NCBI GenBank assembly: GCA_026119935.1 | Contig: JALRMH010000112.1 | Location: 1 to 23,370 of the forward strand | DNA from: Endothia cerciana | Lineage: Eukaryota > Ascomycota > Sordariomycetes > Diaporthales > Cryphonectriaceae | DNA: 23,370 nt | Reading direction: 5' to 3' | In this document: in pieces, positions 18,560 to 23,370 of the stretch | Layout: each line of letters begins with the position of its first letter | Position numbering within the stretch: the first letter of the stretch is position 1 | Notes under the pieces: generated by a model | What the model saw: only the letters and a program-made list of their open reading frames with translations | Database searches by the model: none | What the model was told of the DNA's origin: nothing | Translations under genes and position numbers: made by a program

Positions 18560-21500
18560 TAATATAGTAGTAGGGTTAAAGCTAGTCTTTTTCTTCTAGT
18601 ATTTTATTAATTTTTCTATAGTGTTTTCGATATTTTTTTATAATTTTTATAAATTCTCGCTTACTAGGTAACCTTTTTATTTAATAAGGTATTCGAGTGT
18701 GTTATTATTACCTTTATACTTAAAAATCTTTTCTACCTTATATTTTAGTTTGTTGTTTTCAACTTTTATTATATTATCTATCAGTATCTCTTTTACTATT
18801 AGTTCTAGCAGTAAGATATAAAAAACTAGGTGCATTTTTATTCTGTAAGGTAGTGCAAGTTTATAGTTAACTAGGAAAATCTGTTATAAAATTTTAAATA
18901 GTCTTAGTTTCTTATAATTGAGTTTATTGCTAGGTCTTATTATTTTAATATTTTTATAAAGTAGGTAGACTTTATCTCCCTCTTATAGAATTAGTCCCTT
19001 AATCCTTTTAGAGTTTATATAGTATATTATTCGTTCTTAGATAAATTGTAGTTTTGACTAAAGTTCTTTTTAAATCTTCTTAATTTTTCTAACCTTTCTA
19101 TCTGCAGCTTCTGCATCTGCTCTTTATAGTGCTTTATAGTAAGCTGTCAGGTTATATCTATAAAGTATAAAGAATAGTGATTTCTTTATTATACTTGTAT
19201 CTATGCTATTATAAGCGAATTATGCTAAAGGTAATAGGTTAACTTAATTATCCTACTCTTAATTAATATAATGCTGAAGGTACTATTTGATAACCTAGTT
19301 TATCCTTTTTATTTATTTATTTATTTAAGGGTGAAATGCTATAGATATTCTGTATTATATTTCAAGTTGTTTTATAAGTAAGGTCTAAAACTTTAAGTTA
19401 AACTTTCTATCTCTATCAGAGATCACTTCTTTTAGCATACTGTGATTAGTAATAATCGTTCTGAGAAATATATATATAAGTTCTTCTATTATACTGCTTT
19501 CTTTATAGAGGAGAAAGTAAGCGTACTTGCTTAGTCTGCAAACTACTATTAAGATGCTATTATATAGCACTTTAATTAAAGATTCTTATAAGAGTAGTAG
19601 CTTAATAATAAAGTCTAGACTAATTAATTGCTAAATAGTTATAAGTACTAGTAAGGGTTATAGCAGTTTATAAAGCTTATATCTTTCTGCTTTATTTTTC
19701 TTGCAGCTATTATAATATTATAGGATGTCTTCAATCTTTTTCTTAAGGCCTAGTAAGTTCTAATATCTCTTAATTTGTTTATAAGTTGCTCTAACTCTCT
19801 AGTATTTATATACTAGGGCATTATATACATCCTTAATATACTCGTCTTATTCTGCTAGAGTTATTTGTTCAGAGTCTTTATTTTAGAGTCCTATTCTAAA
19901 GGTTGCTGCAAGTTCCTTATATATGTTAATAAGGTCTCCTTCTTCATCGAATATAAAGATATCTTAGATTTCTTCCTTAATCTTGTCCTAGTAATCTGAT
20001 CTTCTGCTAAGAGCGTCTGCTCTAGTGTTGTTCTTGCTTTAGATATAGATAATCTTAAAATCGAACTAAGATAGGTACTCTGCTTATCTTACTTATCGCT
20101 TATTAAGGTCTTTTATTATAATGAATATAGTGAGGTTCTTATAGTCTGAAAATACTTTGATTATATATTTAGCACCTATAAGATAATATTTCTATTCCTT
20201 GAATACTTTTACTATAGCTATAAGTTCCTTATCTAGTATTTTATACTGCAACTCTAATCTATTAAATTTCTTTAAAAAATTAGCGACTATCTATAGTTAT
20301 CCTTGTTTATTACGCTGATTAAGTTCTGCACTAAGTATATAGTCTGATGCATTTATATATAGTTTATATTCTTTTCGAGGGTCTGATTCTTATAAAACAG
20401 GGTCTTTAGTAACTAGCTTCTTAATAGTTTTGAAGGCCTAGTTTTCTTCTTAATTTTATTAGAAGAGTAAGTCCTTTTTTATAAAGTTTATAAAAGATCT
20501 AGCAATTTCGCTATATTTGCTAATAAATTACTAATAGAAGTTAATATATCTAAGGAATACTCTAATATCTTTAATATTCTTTAGTATAAGCTAATCTTTA
20601 ATAGCTTGTATTTTATCTTTCTGCATCTTAATATATTTTAGTTTAATTATATATCTAAAGTAGTCGACTTTCTAAATATAAAATTAATACTTTGTTAGTT
20701 CTACTAGGAGGTATATATTTTAAAATATCTAGAGTATCTATCGTATATATTGTTTATATTCTTTAAGAGTTTTAGAATAAATAAAGATATTATTAAGATA
20801 GATAATATAAGTAATATTAAAGAATTTGCAAAAGATATAATTGATTATTTTCTAAAAAGATATTAGTGCGTTAATTAATCTAAAAGGTATAATTAAGTAC
20901 TTATAATATCTATAGCAAGTCTTGAATACTATCTTCTATTCTTCTTCTTCTTTAATATATATATAATAGTAATCTTCTTTAAGGTCTAGTATTATAAACT
21001 ATTATACACCTTATAATTAATCTTTAATTTTTTTAAATAGTAGTAGTAAGTACTAATTTTTCTTAATAATATTATTAAGCTATTTAAAGTCTATATAAAG
21101 TCTGAGCTTTCTATTCTTCTTTAATACAAATAGAATTAGGTATCTTGCTAGTGATTATAATAGCCTGATATATCCTTTCTTCAAGTTCTTATCAAAGTAC
21201 TCCCTAAGTGCCTTTAGTTTTGCTTTATCGAGTCTATAAATAGGGAAGAACTATAGCTGAGTTCCTTCCTTTAATAATATTTCGTAGTTATACAAGCTGT
21301 GTTCAAGAAGTCCTGTGTTAAATTTTCCTTAAAACAGCTTTATGAATTCGTAGTACTCTTTTAATATTCTAGCAAATGTTAGTATTAGTCTGTCCTTCTC
21401 TATTTCTGCGATTTAAAAGAATAGGAGGTACTATTAAGCGTTTTTATCTAGGGACAATTTCTTTCCCTTGCCTATCAGTCGTTTCTTTAGTAGCTCTAAA

Positions 21501-22200
21501 GGTCTTAAGTCTTTTTTTTAGGCTGGACTGAAATTCCTAGAGTAATATAGCTATAGGATTTCCTTATAGTTTATAAGATTATACTTCTGTTATCGCTCTA
21601 AGCCGGACTGCTTTTCTTAGAGTCTGTGTGTACTTGTTATTATATTAATCTGCTGATGCCCTAGCACTAGTTTGAGTTCATTATCGCTAGATCCTTCTCT
21701 ATAAGCTATCAGCCCTGCTGATTTAAAGGTATTTGTAGATTTATTTAAAGCCTCTTTTCTTAAGTATCTCTTAGTAACTGAATCCGATTCTTTACTATTA
21801 ATTGCAACCTTCTTATAAGTAATAGCATTATCTTATAAAATTTAGCTAATAATCTAATTAATTCGAAGATTATATTCTTTAAGCTAAGGAAGTCTTATAA
21901 TTAATTTATAATATATTATATTTATAATATCTAATATAATAAAGGTTATGCATTTTTAGATTAAAATAAGTAGATAATTAATCTCTTTATTAATTATACT
22001 TTAGTTATATGCAACTAGTTGTTCTTTTATAATACTAAGTTAGTAGGATCTTTCCTTCTAATATTATTATAGTTATACTTTATTAATAATTCTTAGAGAT
22101 ATAAAGTTTCCTTAAGCACTGCTGTCTAATAGTGTGCTATATTGTTTTCTATTAATATAAGCATTTAATTTTATATATATATAGTTCTGTTCTGTAATAT
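18560..22200 (-). pseudogene. RIP-decayed Ty3/gypsy chromovirus polyprotein (PR-RT-RH-IN-chromodomain)
   Basis: The minus-strand translation is full of stops, but ordered pol domains can be read. Protease: LLDSSA at 22115-22132, where DSG is expected. Start of RT: EGTQL followed by FFPIYRLDKAKLKALREY near 21260-21190. RT active site: YLNN at 20789-20800, where family members have YLDD, so both catalytic Asp codons are lost by G-to-A change. RNase H: INASDYILSAELNQR near 20360 and FSDYKNLT near 20140. Integrase core: VCRLSKYAYFLLYKES and ISDRDRKF at 19570-19385. Chromodomain: YKVEKIFKYKG near 18745 and GYLVSEN near 18675. Trp codons have often become stops. The chromodomain after integrase marks the chromovirus branch. 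The element is inactive. Confidence 0.88.
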
Positions 22201-23370
22201 ATAAGAACCTTTAGACTTTGATTGTTTATAGTTCTATTACAAGCAATTCTTTTTTTTTTAAGATTCTTTTATTTTATAAGCTGCTCTTTAAGCTAGCCTT
22301 CTAGCTTATTTTTAGCTATACTTGCATCGTTCCTTATTATTTTAATATTTATACTAGTCTTAAACTTTATTATAAATATAAATAGTGCAGTTTATAACTT
22401 TACACTACTACTATTTAACTTTCTTATTAATATATTCTCTAGAATAGTTATCTAGTAATTTAATATAAGCGTTGTTATGCTTTCTATTAAGAACTTCTTT
22501 AAATTATAAGTAGGGTTCTTTAACTATTTAGATAATTTAACCGAACTCTTTAACTAAAAACTACTTATATTTAACTTTCTCTATAAAGTGCGCTTTATAG
22601 CTATAGTATATATATAAGATTTATATAAGCTTATAGTGTCTTCTATTAATTAAGCTAATTCTAGAGTCTTCTAGCTATTTAGTATTAATATTCTAAATAG
22701 AGATTATAGTAAAGAGTTTTCTAAGGTTAAGTTTATATATTATATATTTAATCTTCGAATTTAGAGTGATCTATTCTTAGTCTAAGTTTTAATTATAAGC
22801 TTTCTTTTTGCTTATAGTATCTCTACTTTCTGTTTCTAGAATAATAAGTTCTAGTATATTATTTAGCTATTAGTCCTAGAGTGTTTCTTCCTTTATAGTT
22901 TCTGTTATTATTTAGAATAAAAGGCGTTTTTTATATTAAACTATTAAGTATAGTTTTAAGTCCTTATCCTTAAGCTCTTGAATTTTCTTTTCGAGTTTCT
23001 TTTTAAAGATGCTAGAGCAGTCTGAGTCGCTATTATTTAGTGCTGTATTATAAATTAAGCTCTTTTTACCTATTACTAGTTGCTATATCTTCTTAAGTGC
23101 TTTAAGAAACTATTTTAAGCCTTTTTTTACTAAAAAGTATATTAAGCAGCTATTATTAAAGCAGAATATTTAGTTAAAGCGTTTATAATTATTAATAAAG
23201 TCTAATACTTACTTTAATAAAATATTATTATTTAGCTAATTAAGTTCTTATTATTAGAAAATATTTATCTATTATTCTTCTTAAACTAATTATTATTATA
23301 GCTTTTTAAGTTATTTATATTTTTATATAATATAGCTATACTTATTATAATTATAGCACTTAACACTACT
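22201..23370 (-). mobile_element. 5' part of the chromovirus (gag region expected), unreadable
   Basis: This segment lies upstream of the protease on the element's strand and has the same AT-rich, stop-filled character. The gag domains would be expected here. I cannot read a nucleocapsid zinc knuckle or any other motif with confidence, and the 5' LTR and primer-binding site are not seen, so the element continues beyond the window. Confidence 0.45.

Noticed and set aside
22201..23370. Gag zinc knuckle in the right end of the chromovirus
   Set aside because: Scattered Cys codons can be found, but no CCHC spacing could be read with confidence after RIP decay.
1..23370. CRISPR arrays, bacterial operons or phage features
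   Set aside because: The intron, LTR elements, RIP pattern and iterative PKS-NRPS show fungal nuclear DNA; the only short direct repeats are the 16-bp LTR units and coding microsatellites.

Overview
The window comes from a filamentous ascomycete (Pezizomycotina). It holds a very large hybrid PKS-NRPS gene with a short fungal-type intron, LTR retroelements, and AT-rich blocks whose mutations are almost all C-to-T or G-to-A. That pattern is the mark of repeat-induced point mutation (RIP). The composition is sharply two-part: a GC-rich gene island of about 13 kb (1057-13990) sits between strongly AT-rich repeat-derived DNA (1 to about 430, and about 15880-23370).

Left flank (1-1056). AT-rich DNA carries a complete, RIP-mutated 223-bp solo LTR (73-295) with a perfect 5-bp target duplication. 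It is followed by a roughly 600-bp promoter region with a TGAGTCA site (454-460) and a TATAAA box (953-958).

Gene island (1057-13990, + strand). One gene of two exons, split by a 157-nt intron (1297-1453), encodes a 4258-residue synthase. Domain order is KS-AT-DH-cMeT-(no functional ER)-KR-ACP-C-A-T-R. Almost every catalytic residue is present and there are no internal stops, so the enzyme looks intact. It should build a methylated, reduced polyketide, join it to one amino acid, and release it through a reductase-like C-terminal domain. No trans-ER, P450, transporter or regulator gene is visible, so either the cluster partners lie outside the window or the gene is a cluster orphan. The coding sequence has several in-frame simple-repeat expansions (QG, GE, D/N, S) in linkers and loops.

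Middle (13991-16180). A 3' untranslated region with an AATAAA signal comes first. Next are an intergenic zone with the 3' half of a tRNA-Gly(GCC) on the minus strand followed by a T5 stretch, a low-confidence decayed coding relic, and an AT-rich block.

Right flank (16180-23370). A second copy of the same 223-bp solo LTR (16219-16441), with its own target duplication, is essentially free of RIP and sits in a small island of normal composition. Beyond it lies a heavily RIP-mutated Ty3/gypsy chromovirus on the minus strand. From its 3' end (left) to its 5' part (right) I can read LTR, polypurine tract, chromodomain, integrase, RNase H, reverse transcriptase and protease; it runs off the window edge. 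Between its chromodomain and its LTR lies a second decayed ORF on the opposite (+) strand, encoding a Cys-rich, coiled-coil protein.
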